A stretch of DNA of 64,000 bases, from the NCBI GenBank assembly GCA_944321955.1, contig CALUNG010000003.1:93206-157205 (forward strand), written 5' to 3'. The translations under genes were made by a program, and so were the position numbers. The notes beneath the pieces are model-generated. The model was not told where the DNA came from, ran no database searches, and saw only the letters and a list, made by a program, of their open reading frames with translations. The stretch comes from an uncultured Alistipes sp. (lineage in GTDB: Bacteria > Bacteroidota > Bacteroidia > Bacteroidales > Rikenellaceae). Below, piece after piece: positions 35,154 through 44,765 of the stretch. Each line of letters starts with the position of its first letter. Position 1 is the first letter of the stretch.

Positions 35154-35978
35154 TTATTTTTTCTTTCTTGAAATAATGAACTTCGTGGTCGTCTTCTTGG
35201 GATTACGAGTCTTGTAACCCTTAGCCAACAGACCCTTGCGCGAACGCGGGTGTCCACCCGACGCACGACCTTCACCACCACCCATCGGGTGATCAACCGG
35301 GTTCATTACGACACCACGGTTACGCGGACGGCGTCCCAGCCAGCGCTGACGTCCGGCCTTACCGTCGCTTTCGAGGTTATGGTCGAGGTTCGATACGACA
35401 CCTACCGTTGCACGGCAAGTTACGAGTACCATACGAGTCTCTCCCGAAGGCAGCTTGATAATGGCGAATTTGCCTTCGCGAGCCAAAAGTTGAGCATACG
35501 AACCGGCCGAACGTGCCATTGCGGCGCCCTGACCGGGGTAGAGTTCGATATTGTGGATTACGGTTCCCAGAGGTATTTCGCTCAGGAAAAGCGTATTTCC
35601 AACTTCGGGTGCAACGCCGGCACCGCTCATCACGGTCTGGCCGACCTGCAGTCCGTTCGGAGCGAGGATATAGCTCTTCTCTCCGTCGGCATAAACTACG
35701 AGCGCTATGCGTGCAGTACGATTAGGATCGTACTCGATAGTCTTTACAGTTGCAGCTATTCCGTCCTTGGCACGTTTGAAGTCGACGTTACGATACATCT
35801 GCTTGTGGCCGCCGCCGATGTAGCGTACGGTCATCTTACCGGTGTTGTTACGTCCGCCCGTGCTCTTCTTGGGACTCAGCAACGACTTCTCAGGCTTTGT
35901 CGAGGTGATCTCCTCGAACGTGCCGATAATCTTATGTCTTGTACCGGGAGTTGCCGGTTTAAACTTTCTTACTGCCAT
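35154..35978 (-). CDS. rplB: 50S ribosomal protein L2
   Basis: A 274-residue protein needed for subunit joining and peptidyl-transferase assembly. The core segments [40 protein letters not shown] and the C-terminal [20 protein letters not shown], which holds the conserved His near the catalytic centre, are intact. It lies five bases after rplW. Confidence 0.98.
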   Translation of the reverse strand: MAVRKFKPATPGTRHKIIGTFEEITSTKPEKSLLSPKKSTGGRNNTGKMTVRYIGGGHKQMYRNVDFKRAKDGIAATVKTIEYDPNRTARIALVVYADGEKSYILAPNGLQVGQTVMSGAGVAPEVGNTLFLSEIPLGTVIHNIELYPGQGAAMARSAGSYAQLLAREGKFAIIKLPSGETRMVLVTCRATVGVVSNLDHNLESDGKAGRQRWLGRRPRNRGVVMNPVDHPMGGGEGRASGGHPRSRKGLLAKGYKTRNPKKTTTKFIISRKKK

Positions 35979-35983
35979 CTTGC

Positions 35984-36274
35984 TTAGATATTACTGTAAA
36001 AATCTATCTTATCTCCTTCCTTCAAGGTAACGAACGCTTTCTTGAAGTTGTTTGCGCGTCCCTCAAGAAGGCCGGCCTTGGTATAGCGGCTCTTGAGTTT
36101 ACCCATGTAATTCACCGTGTTAACATCCTTTACAACGACGTTGTACATCTGCTCCACGGCGTTACGGATCTGCAGCTTATTAGCTCTAACGTCAACGATG
36201 AAACCGTAGCGGTTCAGTTTGTCGCCCTGAGCCGTCATTTTCTCGGTCAATATAGGCTTAATAATTACTTCCAT
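35984..36274 (-). CDS. rplW: 50S ribosomal protein L23
   Basis: A 96-residue exit-tunnel protein that docks trigger factor. It begins [20 protein letters not shown] and has the loop [20 protein letters not shown]. Slightly short at the C-terminus but in the family range. It lies 12 bases after rplD. Confidence 0.97.
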   Translation of the reverse strand: MEVIIKPILTEKMTAQGDKLNRYGFIVDVRANKLQIRNAVEQMYNVVVKDVNTVNYMGKLKSRYTKAGLLEGRANNFKKAFVTLKEGDKIDFYSNI

Positions 36275-36286
36275 GTCCTTGCGTTT

Positions 36287-36913
36287 TTAAGCTAACATTA
36301 CATTCAATACATTTTCTGCGCCTTCCACCATCACCAGAGCCGATGCATTCATCACCTCATAGGTATTGAGGTTCGATGCGAGGATGGGCTTTACCGACGG
36401 TATGTTGCGGCAAGAGAGCTGAAGGTTGGGGTTGGATTCCGGCAGAACCAGCAATACCTTCTTGTCAGATACCTTCAGAGCATCGGTGAGAGCTACGACC
36501 GTCTTGGTCTTGGGAGCCTCGAGCTTGAGGGCCTCGACTACGGTTATGGCACCGGCCTGAGCCTTGTAAGTAAGGGCGCTGCGACGAGCCAGCTGCTTGA
36601 GCTTCTTGTTGAGCTTGAAGCTGTAGTCGCGGGGTACGGGTCCGAATACGCGGCCGCCTCCCGGGAAAAGCGGAGACTTGATACCGCCGCAACGTGCACC
36701 GCCCGTTCCTTTCTGCCTCTTCAACTTGCGGGTCGAACCGGCAACTTCGTTGCGCTGCTTCGACTTGTGAGTTCCCTGACGCTGATCGGCAAGATACTGC
36801 TTTACGTCGAGGTAAATAGCGTGGTCATTAGCCTCCACGCCGAAGACTGCGTCGCTGAGGACTACCTTACGACCGGTCTCTTGTCCTTGTGTGTTCAATA
36901 CAGCTAATTCCAT
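36287..36913 (-). CDS. rplD: 50S ribosomal protein L4
   Basis: A 208-residue protein whose long loop lines the exit tunnel. The ATG at 36913 gives [20 protein letters not shown]. The tunnel loop [20 protein letters not shown] and the [20 protein letters not shown] segment are complete. In E. coli L4 also represses the S10 operon. No equivalent site is proven here, but a hairpin lies upstream of rplC. It begins one base after rplC ends. Confidence 0.97.
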   Translation of the reverse strand: MELAVLNTQGQETGRKVVLSDAVFGVEANDHAIYLDVKQYLADQRQGTHKSKQRNEVAGSTRKLKRQKGTGGARCGGIKSPLFPGGGRVFGPVPRDYSFKLNKKLKQLARRSALTYKAQAGAITVVEALKLEAPKTKTVVALTDALKVSDKKVLLVLPESNPNLQLSCRNIPSVKPILASNLNTYEVMNASALVMVEGAENVLNVMLA

Positions 36914-36914
36914 A

Positions 36915-37529
36915 CTACTTCTCAATGGTTAAATAAGCGCCTTTAGCCCCCGGAATGGATCCTTTCACAAGGATGAGGTTGTTCTCGGGGATTACTTTCA
37001 ATACTTTGAGGTTAAGAACCTTAACCTGCTCGCCACCCATCTGTCCGGGCAAACGCTTACCCTTGAAGACGCGCGACGGATAGGACGATGCTCCCAGCGA
37101 ACCCGGTTTACGCTGACGGTTGTGCTGACCGTGAGTCTGGCCGCCGACACCGCCGAAACCGTGACGCTTTACAACGCCCTGAAAGCCACGACCCTTCGAG
37201 ATCCCCGTTACGTCTACCCAGTCCTCTTCGGAGAACATGTCGACGGTGAGGGTGTCACCAAGGTTCACTTCGGGCATACCCTTGAATTCAGCCATTTTGC
37301 GTTTGGGGGTAGTGCCGGCTTTCTTGAAGTGGCCTAACAAACTTTTGCTGGTGTGTTTTTCACTTTTGTCGTCATAGGCAACCTGAACAGCCTCGTACGA
37401 ATCCTTCTCGGCTGTCTTGATTTGCGTAACCACACACGGACCAGCTTCAATGACAGTGCATGGTATGTTCTTACCCTCGGCACTGTAAACGGAAGTCATT
37501 CCGATTTTCTTTCCAATTAGTCCTGACAT
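36915..37529 (-). CDS. rplC: 50S ribosomal protein L3
   Basis: A 204-residue protein reaching to the peptidyl-transferase centre. It starts [20 protein letters not shown] and holds [20 protein letters not shown] and [20 protein letters not shown], including the Gln that is methylated in E. coli. It is separated from rpsJ by a 139-bp spacer with a strong hairpin, the largest gap within this half of the cluster. Confidence 0.98.
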   Translation of the reverse strand: MSGLIGKKIGMTSVYSAEGKNIPCTVIEAGPCVVTQIKTAEKDSYEAVQVAYDDKSEKHTSKSLLGHFKKAGTTPKRKMAEFKGMPEVNLGDTLTVDMFSEEDWVDVTGISKGRGFQGVVKRHGFGGVGGQTHGQHNRQRKPGSLGASSYPSRVFKGKRLPGQMGGEQVKVLNLKVLKVIPENNLILVKGSIPGAKGAYLTIEK

Positions 37530-37597
37530 TTTTGTCGAATTACGTTTGTTAATAAAAGTGATCTTGTCTCTTCTTTCAATCTGTTGACGGAGCGTAG

Positions 37598-37622
37598 GTT
37601 GCCTGCCCTCGCGGCAGGCAAC
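37598..37622 (-). promoter_or_regulatory. Strong hairpin in the rpsJ-rplC spacer
   Basis: GTTGCCTGCC (37598-37607) and GGCAGGCAAC (37613-37622) form a perfect ten-pair GC-rich stem with a five-base loop. There is no U-run after it on the minus strand, so it is not a terminator. It lies about 70 bases ahead of rplC inside a 139-bp spacer in a cluster where other gaps are under 30. It could be a ribosomal-protein binding site, attenuator or RNA-processing site. Confidence 0.55.
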
Positions 37623-37668
37623 GCGCTCGCCGTCTCTCTGTCGGCCGCATCAGGCCGTTATCTGCTCA

Positions 37669-37974
37669 TCAAACCTTGATCTCAACCTCTACACCCGAAG
37701 GAAGTTCGAGCTTCATCAGTGCATCGATCGTCTTGGGAGTCGACGAATAGATGTCGATGATACGCTTGAAGGTGCAGAACTGGAACTGCTCGCGGGCCTT
37801 TTTGTTTACGAAGGTCGAGCGGTTGACAGTGAAGATCTGCTTTCTCGTCGGAAGGGGCACCGGACCGCTTACCATGGCGTCCGTGCTTCTTACGGTCTTG
37901 ACGATCTTCTCGGCCGATTTGTCTACCAAGTTGTGGTCAAAAGACTTGAGCTTGATTCTAATTTTCTGATTCAT
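37669..37974 (-). CDS. rpsJ: 30S ribosomal protein S10
   Basis: A 101-residue head protein that also serves NusB in antitermination. It reads [40 protein letters not shown], and ends [18 protein letters not shown]. It follows fusA by 12 bases, so tuf is missing from the usual place. Confidence 0.98.
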   Translation of the reverse strand: MNQKIRIKLKSFDHNLVDKSAEKIVKTVRSTDAMVSGPVPLPTRKQIFTVNRSTFVNKKAREQFQFCTFKRIIDIYSSTPKTIDALMKLELPSGVEVEIKV

Positions 37975-37986
37975 ATCTGTTCTTTA

Positions 37987-40101
37987 TTATTCTAAATCCT
38001 TACGTTTGCCGCTCGCCTTTTCGATGATCTCCTTGGCCAGGTTGGCGGGAACCTCCTCGAAGTGCGAGAATTCCATCGACGACGTTGCACGTCCCGAAGA
38101 TATGGTACGGAGTACGGTCACGTAACCGAACATCTCCGACAGGGGCACCTTCGCCTTAACGACGCGGGCCGTACCCTTCGACTCCATACCCTGGATCTGG
38201 CCACGGCGCTTGTTAAGGTCACCGATGATATCACCCATGTTCTCCTCGGGCGTCACGACCTCCACGTTCATGACAGGCTCCATGATTACCGATCCGGCCT
38301 TGGGAGCGGCCTGACGGAAACCGTTGCGGGCGCAGATCTCGAACGACAGCTGGTCGGAGTCTACGGGGTGGAACGAACCATCCTTCAGCGTAACCTTCAT
38401 CGAGTCGATCGGATATCCGGCCAGAGCGCCGTTTGCCATGGCGGACTCGAAGCCCTTCTGTACTGCGGGGATAAACTCCTTGGGGATGTTACCGCCCTTG
38501 ACCTCGTCGACGAACGTAAGACCCATCTTGCCATCTTCGGCAGGACCGATCTCGAATATGATATCGGCAAACTTACCGCGACCACCGGTCTGCTTCTTGA
38601 ATACCTCACGATGCTGAACGGTCTTGGTAAGGGCCTCCTTGTAGTTGACCTGGGGAGCACCCTGGTTGATCTCGACGCCGAACTCGCGACGCAGACGGTC
38701 CACGATGATGTCGAGGTGAAGCTCACCCATACCGCTGATGATCGTCTGACCGCTCTCCTCGTCGGTACGAACCGTGAAGGTCGGGTCCTCTTCAGCCAGC
38801 TTGGCGAGAGCTATGCCGAGCTTGTCGAGGTCCTTCTGGGTCTTGGGCTCTACGGCCAGACCGATAACCGGTTCGGGGAACGTCATCTGCTCGAGTACGA
38901 TAGGTGCATCCTCGGAGCAGAGAGTATCGCCCGTACGGATCTCCTTGAAACCTACGGCTGCGCAGATATCACCGGCACCTACGCTCTCCAGAGGATTCTG
39001 CTTGTTGGCGTGCATCTGGTAAAGACGGCTGATACGCTCACGCTTGCCGGTACGCGAATTGAGCACGTACGAACCTGCATCGAGCTTGCCCGAGTATACG
39101 CGGACGAATGCCAGACGGCCTACGAACGGGTCGGTAGCGATCTTGAATGCCAGTCCGCAGAACGGATCGCTCTCCGAAGCGTGACGTACAACGGGCTCGT
39201 CGGTCTTGGGGTTGATACCCTCGACGGGGGGTACGTCCATGGGCGACGGCAGGAATGCGATGATATAGTCGAGCAGTTTCTGCACGCCCTTGTTGTGGAA
39301 CGACGAACCGCAGAGCATCGGAACCAGCGTCATGTTGATGGTAGCCTTGCGGATTGCGGCGATAAGCTCCTCGGGAGTGATCGAATCGGGATCCTCGAAG
39401 AACTTCTCCATGAGGGCGTCGTCGGTAGCGGCAACCTCCTCGATGAGTTTTGCACGCCACTCGGCTGCTTCGGCCTTCATGTTCTCCGGAATCTCGCGCA
39501 GCTCGAAGTTGTCGCGAACGGTCTTGTCGTCGAAGTAGTAGATCGCATTATTATATATAAGGTCTATCAGACCCTCGAACTTGTCCTCAGAACCGATAGG
39601 CAGTACGACCGGCAGAGCCGTTGCACCGAAGTGCTCCTTGATCTGCGCGCATACGCTGAAGAAATCGGCACCCGTGCGGTCCATCTTGTTGACGTAACCG
39701 ATACGGGGGACATTGTACTTGTCGGCCTGACGCCATACGGTCTCCGACTGAGGCTCGACACCGCCTACGGCACAGAACGTGGCTACGGCACCGTCGAGTA
39801 CACGGAGCGAACGCTCCACCTCGACCGTGAAGTCCACGTGTCCCGGGGTATCGATAAGGTTGATCTGGTAAAGCTTGTCGTTGTAGTGCCAGAATGCGGT
39901 GGTTGCAGCCGACGTGATGGTGATGCCTCGCTCCTGCTCCTGCACCATCCAGTCCATCGTTGCGCCGCCTTCGTGAACTTCGCCGATTTTGTGAGTCTTA
40001 CCCGTATAGAAAAGTATACGCTCCGACGTGGTCGTCTTACCGGCATCGATGTGAGCCATGATACCGATATTACGGGTGTAATGCAAATCTCTTGTTGCCA
40101 T
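37987..40101 (-). CDS. fusA: Elongation factor G
   Basis: A 704-residue translocation GTPase. G1 is [19 protein letters not shown], the switch II region is DTPGHVDF, and G4 is [10 protein letters not shown]. Domains II to V follow, with [20 protein letters not shown] in domain III and the C-terminal [20 protein letters not shown] in domain V. It is full length and lies in the str operon, so it is the main translocase rather than a divergent paralogue. It lies 18 bases after rpsG. Confidence 0.98.
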   Translation of the reverse strand: MATRDLHYTRNIGIMAHIDAGKTTTSERILFYTGKTHKIGEVHEGGATMDWMVQEQERGITITSAATTAFWHYNDKLYQINLIDTPGHVDFTVEVERSLRVLDGAVATFCAVGGVEPQSETVWRQADKYNVPRIGYVNKMDRTGADFFSVCAQIKEHFGATALPVVLPIGSEDKFEGLIDLIYNNAIYYFDDKTVRDNFELREIPENMKAEAAEWRAKLIEEVAATDDALMEKFFEDPDSITPEELIAAIRKATINMTLVPMLCGSSFHNKGVQKLLDYIIAFLPSPMDVPPVEGINPKTDEPVVRHASESDPFCGLAFKIATDPFVGRLAFVRVYSGKLDAGSYVLNSRTGKRERISRLYQMHANKQNPLESVGAGDICAAVGFKEIRTGDTLCSEDAPIVLEQMTFPEPVIGLAVEPKTQKDLDKLGIALAKLAEEDPTFTVRTDEESGQTIISGMGELHLDIIVDRLRREFGVEINQGAPQVNYKEALTKTVQHREVFKKQTGGRGKFADIIFEIGPAEDGKMGLTFVDEVKGGNIPKEFIPAVQKGFESAMANGALAGYPIDSMKVTLKDGSFHPVDSDQLSFEICARNGFRQAAPKAGSVIMEPVMNVEVVTPEENMGDIIGDLNKRRGQIQGMESKGTARVVKAKVPLSEMFGYVTVLRTISSGRATSSMEFSHFEEVPANLAKEIIEKASGKRKDLE

Positions 40102-40119
40102 CTAACCTATCCTCCTCAA

Positions 40120-40596
40120 TTAAAATCTGAAGTGTGCAAATGCCTTGTTGGCCTCGGCCATGCGGTGCATCTCCTCCTTACGCTTGAAGGCGGCACCCTG
40201 CTGGTTGTAGGCATCCACTATCTCGCCTGAGAGTTTTTCGGCCATCGACTTACCCGAGCGCTTGCGTGAGTAAAGGATAAGGTTTTTCATGGAAATCGAA
40301 ATCTTGCGCTCCGGTCTAACCTCCGTAGGAACCTGGAAGGTCGCACCACCGATTCGCTTCGACTTTACTTCGACTTGGGGTGTGATATTCTCAAGAGCCT
40401 GTTTCCAGATTTCCAGAGGAGATTTATCAGCATCCTTCATCTTCTTGCCGACCATCTCCAGTGCATCGTAGAAAATGGCATAGGCAATACTCTTCTTACC
40501 ATCCAGCATAAGGTTGTTCACGAAACGCGTTACTTCGACGTCGTTGAACTTCGGATCCGGAAGTAGAATTCGCTTCTTTGGCTTAGCTTTTCTCAT
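40120..40596 (-). CDS. rpsG: 30S ribosomal protein S7
   Basis: A 158-residue primary binding protein of the 16S 3' domain. It reads [20 protein letters not shown], then [16 protein letters not shown] and [20 protein letters not shown], with the conserved [20 protein letters not shown] end. It lies 25 bases after rpsL. Confidence 0.98.
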   Translation of the reverse strand: MRKAKPKKRILLPDPKFNDVEVTRFVNNLMLDGKKSIAYAIFYDALEMVGKKMKDADKSPLEIWKQALENITPQVEVKSKRIGGATFQVPTEVRPERKISISMKNLILYSRKRSGKSMAEKLSGEIVDAYNQQGAAFKRKEEMHRMAEANKAFAHFRF

Positions 40597-40621
40597 TGTT
40601 GTTTTCCTTGTTTAGTGTTTT

Positions 40622-41005
40622 TTACTTCTTTCCTGCCTTGGGGCGTTTTGCGCCATACTTCGAACGACGCTGACGACGTCCGTCGACACCTGCCGCATCG
40701 AGGGCTCCGCGTACCAGGTGATAACGTACACCAGGGAGGTCCTTGACACGTCCGCCGCGCACAAGCACGATCGAGTGTTCCTGCAAGTTGTGGCCTTCTC
40801 CGGGGATATAGGCGTTGACCTCCTTGCCGTTGGTCAATCTTACACGCGCAACCTTTCGCATTGCCGAGTTAGGCTTCTTCGGGGTCGTTGTGTACACACG
40901 TGTACATACGCCACGACGCTGAGGACACGCTGAGAGCGCGGGAGACTTGCTCTTGTCCTCCAGTTGCGCCCTGCCGTTTCTTACTAACTGTTGAATAGTT
41001 GGCAT
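40622..41005 (-). CDS. rpsL: 30S ribosomal protein S12
   Basis: A 127-residue decoding-centre protein. [20 protein letters not shown] and [20 protein letters not shown] are intact, with both Lys residues whose change gives streptomycin resistance still present. The ribosome is therefore predicted to be streptomycin-sensitive at these positions. It is the first gene of the str-S10 unit, with a promoter about 85 bp upstream. Confidence 0.98.
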   Translation of the reverse strand: MPTIQQLVRNGRAQLEDKSKSPALSACPQRRGVCTRVYTTTPKKPNSAMRKVARVRLTNGKEVNAYIPGEGHNLQEHSIVLVRGGRVKDLPGVRYHLVRGALDAAGVDGRRQRRSKYGAKRPKAGKK

Positions 41006-41040
41006 TTTAACGTTTTTTATCCTTTAATTGTTAATACTCA

Positions 41041-41056
41041 CGGGGTTCGACCCCCG
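41041..41056 (-). promoter_or_regulatory. Leader hairpin ahead of rpsL
   Basis: CGGGG and CCCCG form a five-pair stem with a six-base loop in the untranslated leader, 35 bases before the rpsL start. It resembles a tRNA T-arm by chance but no tRNA is present around it. Confidence 0.35.
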
Positions 41057-41087
41057 ATTTCCTTGTTATCCGTATCCAAACGGACTG

Positions 41088-41117
41088 CAAATGTACGCAT
41101 TTTTTTCGATCCACAAC
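41088..41117 (-). promoter_or_regulatory. Promoter of the str-S10 ribosomal unit
   Basis: The minus strand reads TACATTTG (41088-41095), an exact TAnnTTTG, with GTTG (41114-41117) 18 bp upstream. AT-rich DNA lies further upstream, as expected for a strong ribosomal promoter. Confidence 0.75.
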
Positions 41118-41335
41118 ATATATATGCCTTTTTTTTTCGCCGTTTGGCGGCTTTTTTCAGCGATTTATCGCATTTTGCAGCGTTTTTCAATTCTTTTTTC
41201 TTATCGTATTTTCGATACTATAGTTACAGCTTATTGCAAATATTGCAATACATTGTTGTTCAGAATATTGCAAAATGCAATATTGGAGAAAAAACAGCAT
41301 TTACGGCAAAAGGAGCACGTATTGATGAAAATTCT
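41118..41335. other. AT-rich intergenic region with two ATTGCA palindromes
   Basis: Between the rpsL promoter and the acetyltransferase gene lies AT-rich DNA with two palindromes. ATTGCAA/TTGCAAT (7-3-7) is at 41233-41249, and AATATTGCA/TGCAATATT (9-3-9) is at 41264-41284. Their centres are 33 bp apart, about three helix turns, which fits a pair of sites for one dimeric regulator. No gene is seen here. Confidence 0.55.
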
Positions 41336-41343
41336 TAATTTTG
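41336..41343 (+). promoter_or_regulatory. Promoter (-7) of the GNAT acetyltransferase gene
   Basis: TAATTTTG is an exact TAnnTTTG. It overlaps the TTG codon that would open the longer reading frame, which supports the GTG at 41365 as the real start. Confidence 0.5.
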
Positions 41344-41364
41344 TCGGAAAAACAGGGGTTAAAA

Positions 41365-41796
41365 GTGAAGATTATCGAGACGAAACAGTACCGCGACAAC
41401 CTCGGAGAGGCCTTTGCGCGGCTCATACCGCAGCTGTCCCCGACAGCGCGGATACCCGGACGCGAAGATATCGAGAGAATGATCACCGATAACGGCACGC
41501 ATCTATTGGCGGCCGTGGATGAAAAAACAGACGAAATCGTCGGCATACTGACATTGGTCATTTACGACATTCCGACGGCACGCCGTGCATGGATCGAGGA
41601 TGTGGTTGTCGACACGGCACACCGCGGCGAACACATCGGTTTCGCGCTGGTCGACAAGGCCATCGAAATTGCCCGTAAATGTCGTGCAGACCAGATAAAT
41701 CTCACATCGAATCCACGCCGCACGGCAGCCCGCAGCCTCTATCGCAGATGCGGATTCGCCGAGGTCGAGACTACCCTGTTCCGGCTCAAGCTCTGA
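41365..41796 (+). CDS. GNAT-family N-acetyltransferase
   Basis: A protein of about 143 residues that transfers acetyl from acetyl-CoA to an amine. Motif A is clear: AWIEDVVVDTAHRGEHIGFA, in which RGEHIG is the pyrophosphate-binding loop (usual R/QxxGxG/A), followed by a helix ALVDKAIEIARK. Motif B is in RSLYRRCGFAEV. The start is taken as the GTG at 41365, with a GGGG stretch upstream, because the promoter overlaps the longer frame. The acceptor is unknown. It is divergent from the ribosomal operon and has two palindromes upstream. Confidence 0.8.
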   Translation: MKIIETKQYRDNLGEAFARLIPQLSPTARIPGREDIERMITDNGTHLLAAVDEKTDEIVGILTLVIYDIPTARRAWIEDVVVDTAHRGEHIGFALVDKAIEIARKCRADQINLTSNPRRTAARSLYRRCGFAEVETTLFRLKL

Positions 41797-41973
41797 ACCA
41801 TCAGAACATTTTTTTGTCATTGGCACAAGAGGAGATCGAGACCTGTAAGCCAAGGCACGATCAGCCAAGAAAAAAACACAACAAAAAAGACTCCGTGTCA
41901 ATAGTTGTCACAGAGGCACCCGATATTTGCCGGAAACAGATACCCGAAAAAGTATCACAAAAAGACGACAGCC

Positions 41974-42171
41974 ATGACAAACAGGATTTTCGACGGTGAA
42001 TATCACCGACAGAAGAGGGAGCAGGCCGAAGAGTGGATCGACCGTCGCTTCGGATACATGGAGAAGTATGCACCGGCAGAGAGTGCCCCGGGAATACTCC
42101 ATTTTCTATATATGATCTTCGTATTCTTTCCTTTGGCCTGTCTCGATCTGTTTCTTTACGGAGACGAGTAG
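41974..42171 (+). CDS. Small single-span membrane protein, function unknown
   Basis: A 65-residue protein from the ATG at 41974. The N-terminal half is charged (EYHRQKREQAEEWIDRRFGY) and the C-terminal half is one hydrophobic span (ILHFLYMIFVFFPLACLDLF) with a short acidic end (YGDE). I do not recognise it. A terminator follows 14 bases after the stop, which supports it being a real gene. It is not conserved enough with any family I know to suggest a role. Confidence 0.5.
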   Translation: MTNRIFDGEYHRQKREQAEEWIDRRFGYMEKYAPAESAPGILHFLYMIFVFFPLACLDLFLYGDE

Positions 42172-42180
42172 TGAGGCAAC

Positions 42181-42211
42181 AAAAAAGCCCGGCAACATCT
42201 GTTGTCGGGCT
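42181..42211. terminator. Bidirectional intrinsic terminator
   Basis: AGCCCGGCAACA (42186-42197) and TGTTGTCGGGCT (42200-42211) pair with one G-U wobble. The minus strand ends in six U. It serves the convergent fucP-like and small membrane protein genes. Confidence 0.85.
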
Positions 42212-42265
42212 TTCTGACAGGTGCCGGGGCACCTTTATTTTACATGCATCGCACGCACGCGCATG

Positions 42266-43549
42266 TTATTCCGTCGGAATATCCTTGTTGACGTTCTTGC
42301 ATCCAACGAGCGCATAGAAGAGCAGGTAGAGCAGACCGGCAACGATCAGCCAATACGATCCGAGATAACCTACCGAGTCGGCGATCCAGCCCTGAATTGC
42401 GGGCAGAATACCGCCGCCGCAAACCAGCGCCATGAAGATACCCGAAGCTGCCGGAGTGTATTTGCCGAGGCCTTCGGCCGCGAGGTTGAAGATACCGCCC
42501 CACATAACCGAGGTGCAGAGGCCGCACAATACCATGAATATCATGTTCAGAGGCAGCGTGTATTCGGTAAACGGAATTGCAACCTTCACCTCTTCGGGCA
42601 CGAACATGATGCAGAGCACGAAGAGTATCGCCAGCACGCTGACCGTCGTAAGCATCACCTTGCTCGACACCTTGCCGCCCACGGCGCTGCCGATCAGACG
42701 GCCGCACATCATCATGAACCAGTAGATACCCACAACAGTACCTGCAATGGCGGGACCTACCCAGTCGAGGTTCGACATGTAGAGGTTCGACATGTTGGGG
42801 ATGCCGACCTCGATACCTACATAGAAGAAGATGGCCACGGCACCCAGAACGAAGTGTCGGAACGACATCGGGCCGTACTTGTCCTTGGCGACCTTGCCGC
42901 TCAGACGGGCAGCCTTCTCCTCCGGGGTCTCCATGTGAGGCTCGGGAATGCGGGTCAGGCCGATGATGATGAATGCCAGAGCGAAGATGGCCATGGCGAT
43001 AATCATGGCGGGAGCGGCGTCGCTCACGCTTGCGTTCTCAACCGAGCCGCCGATGAGGTAACCCAGAAGGATCGGGGCTATCGTACCGCCGATCGAGTTG
43101 CACGAGCCGCCGAGCTGAATGAGCTGGTTGCCGCGGTTACCGCCGCCGCCGAGGGTGTTGAGCATCGGGTTTACGACGATGTTGAGCATGCACATCGAGA
43201 AACCGGCAACGAACGCACCACCGACATATACGCCGAATGCGAAATGCGGAGCCACATACCCCGAAAGGAACTGTATGCCTACGCCGATGAAGCCGACGGT
43301 AACGGCCAGCAGCGAAGTGAACTTGTAGCCCTTGCGCTTGAGGATCACGCCGGCCGGAATACCCATGAACGCATAGGCGATGAAGTTGGCCAGCGTTCCG
43401 AGCTGCGACAGGGCGTCGCTCGCACCGAACTGATTCTTGACGATAACGCCCATCGAACCCGCGAAATTGGTCACGAACGCTATCATGAAGAACAGCGCGA
43501 ACATCACGGCTATCGGAAGCGCATAACTCTTTTTCTGTACGTTTTCCAT
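42266..43549 (-). CDS. FucP/GluP-type sugar:proton symporter (MFS)
   Basis: A 427-residue inner-membrane transporter with about 12 hydrophobic spans. It fits the fucose/glucose/galactose permease group: ALFFMIAFVTNFAGSMGVIV, FIAYAFMGIPAGVILKRKGY, CMLNIVVNPMLNTLGGGGNR and NQLIQLGGSCNSIGGTIAPI. The conserved NPMLN and GGNRGNQLIQ patterns are the group's signature. The cargo sugar cannot be told from sequence. No catabolic gene lies beside it, so it may serve general hexose or deoxyhexose uptake. Confidence 0.88.
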   Translation of the reverse strand: MENVQKKSYALPIAVMFALFFMIAFVTNFAGSMGVIVKNQFGASDALSQLGTLANFIAYAFMGIPAGVILKRKGYKFTSLLAVTVGFIGVGIQFLSGYVAPHFAFGVYVGGAFVAGFSMCMLNIVVNPMLNTLGGGGNRGNQLIQLGGSCNSIGGTIAPILLGYLIGGSVENASVSDAAPAMIIAMAIFALAFIIIGLTRIPEPHMETPEEKAARLSGKVAKDKYGPMSFRHFVLGAVAIFFYVGIEVGIPNMSNLYMSNLDWVGPAIAGTVVGIYWFMMMCGRLIGSAVGGKVSSKVMLTTVSVLAILFVLCIMFVPEEVKVAIPFTEYTLPLNMIFMVLCGLCTSVMWGGIFNLAAEGLGKYTPAASGIFMALVCGGGILPAIQGWIADSVGYLGSYWLIVAGLLYLLFYALVGCKNVNKDIPTE

Positions 43550-43673
43550 AGTAATTAAAGGTTTTTGGTTGTGTAAATATTTCTACAAAGTTTTCAGTCG
43601 TTCATTTCGGAGGCGTACGTACACGCAACCGGAAGTCGCAAATCGGCACGAATGTGACAGCCGCCGCGACGGA

Positions 43674-44660
43674 TCATCTTTCACGTTCGGCCACATAGGC
43701 GCACAGGTTCATCAGTGCCTCGCGGTACGGCGATTCGGGATACCCCGACAGCACGGTCATGGCGATCATCAGATAGCTCTTTACGGTCTGCTGTGCAAGC
43801 GCAATGCCATCGGCCTCATCCACACATTTCATTATGAATTCGATAGCCGATTCGTCGGTCGCACACCGTCCCAGCGCCGCGAGTATCTCGCCACGCAATT
43901 TTTCGTCGGCGCTTTCGAGCGTTTCAATCAGCGGCAGCGTGATCTTGCATTCACGCAGATCGTTGTTCGAGGGTTTGCCCGTATCGGCCGAACATGTATA
44001 GTCGAGTATGTCGTCACGTATCTGGAATGCCATGCCTATCGCCTCGCCGAAACGCTGCATCGCTACAATCCTGTCGTGCGGAGCGCCCACGGACAAGGCT
44101 CCTACCGAAGCACTTACGCCCAGCAGGCTCGCGGTCTTCTTGCGAATGATGTCGAAGTATGTCTCGCGAGAGGTATCCATCTTTTTGGCGTGGTCGTTCT
44201 GCACGAGTTCGCCTTCGCAAAGCATGGCTATGGACTTGATAACATGGGAAACAATGTCGTACTGGCCGCTCGAAAGGCCCAGTTCCATGTTGCGGGCCAG
44301 AATGTAGTCGCCGATGACTACGGCATTGCGCGACTGCCAGCGGGCGTTGACCGAGGCGCGGCCGCGCCTCATGTCCGATTCGTCGATAACGTCGTCATGG
44401 ATAAGCGACGCCACGTGTATCATCTCTACGAGCATCGCCGCCAGATAGCTGCGTTTGCCGAAACTGCCGTCATGACTGGAATTCATGGCAGCCGACAGCA
44501 TTACTATTATGGGACGGATACCCTTTCCGCGCGTCGAAAGCACATATTCGAGCATCTCGGCAACAATTCCGTCACCGGCGCTGAAATTGCGCCGCACAAA
44601 CTCATCAAACTCCTCAAGTTCAGACTCTATCGGTTTACGAATCGAATTGATCGTTATCAT
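43674..44660 (-). CDS. Trans-polyprenyl diphosphate synthase
   Basis: A 328-residue all-helical prenyl elongase, started at the ATG at 44660. The first Asp-rich motif is LIHDDVIDESDMRRG and the second is QIRDDILDYTC, both with complete DDxxD. The GKGIRP substrate-binding segment is also present. Small residues before the first motif suggest a long-chain product such as the octaprenyl class used for menaquinone side chains. It is divergent from the YfhO gene with a short shared promoter region. Exact chain length cannot be read from sequence. Confidence 0.9.
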   Translation of the reverse strand: MITINSIRKPIESELEEFDEFVRRNFSAGDGIVAEMLEYVLSTRGKGIRPIIVMLSAAMNSSHDGSFGKRSYLAAMLVEMIHVASLIHDDVIDESDMRRGRASVNARWQSRNAVVIGDYILARNMELGLSSGQYDIVSHVIKSIAMLCEGELVQNDHAKKMDTSRETYFDIIRKKTASLLGVSASVGALSVGAPHDRIVAMQRFGEAIGMAFQIRDDILDYTCSADTGKPSNNDLRECKITLPLIETLESADEKLRGEILAALGRCATDESAIEFIMKCVDEADGIALAQQTVKSYLMIAMTVLSGYPESPYREALMNLCAYVAERER

Positions 44661-44681
44661 CAAATGTTACCGTTTGTTCTG

Positions 44682-44689
44682 CAAATATA
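44682..44689 (-). promoter_or_regulatory. Promoter (-7) of the polyprenyl synthase gene
   Basis: The minus strand reads TATATTTG, an exact TAnnTTTG, 21 bp ahead of the start codon. No good -33 element is seen. Confidence 0.55.
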
Positions 44690-44734
44690 ATCATTTTTCG
44701 CATCGGCGGCCATGATATCTCGATGTTTTTTTCG

Positions 44735-44742
44735 TACCTTTG
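44735..44742 (+). promoter_or_regulatory. Promoter (-7) of the yfhO-ftsX unit
   Basis: TACCTTTG is an exact TAnnTTTG. It lies inside the longer open frame that starts at 44712, so translation must begin downstream, at the ATG at 44766. Confidence 0.6.
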
Positions 44743-44765
44743 GCGGTATATACCGCTCATTCCAA

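Noticed and set aside
38062-40230. A 722-codon plus-strand frame over fusA
   Set aside because: Antisense to elongation factor G, with no family resemblance.
41041-41056. tRNA-like T-arm (GGTTCGAC)
   Set aside because: No acceptor, D-arm or anticodon arm can be folded around it; it is a simple five-pair hairpin in the rpsL leader.
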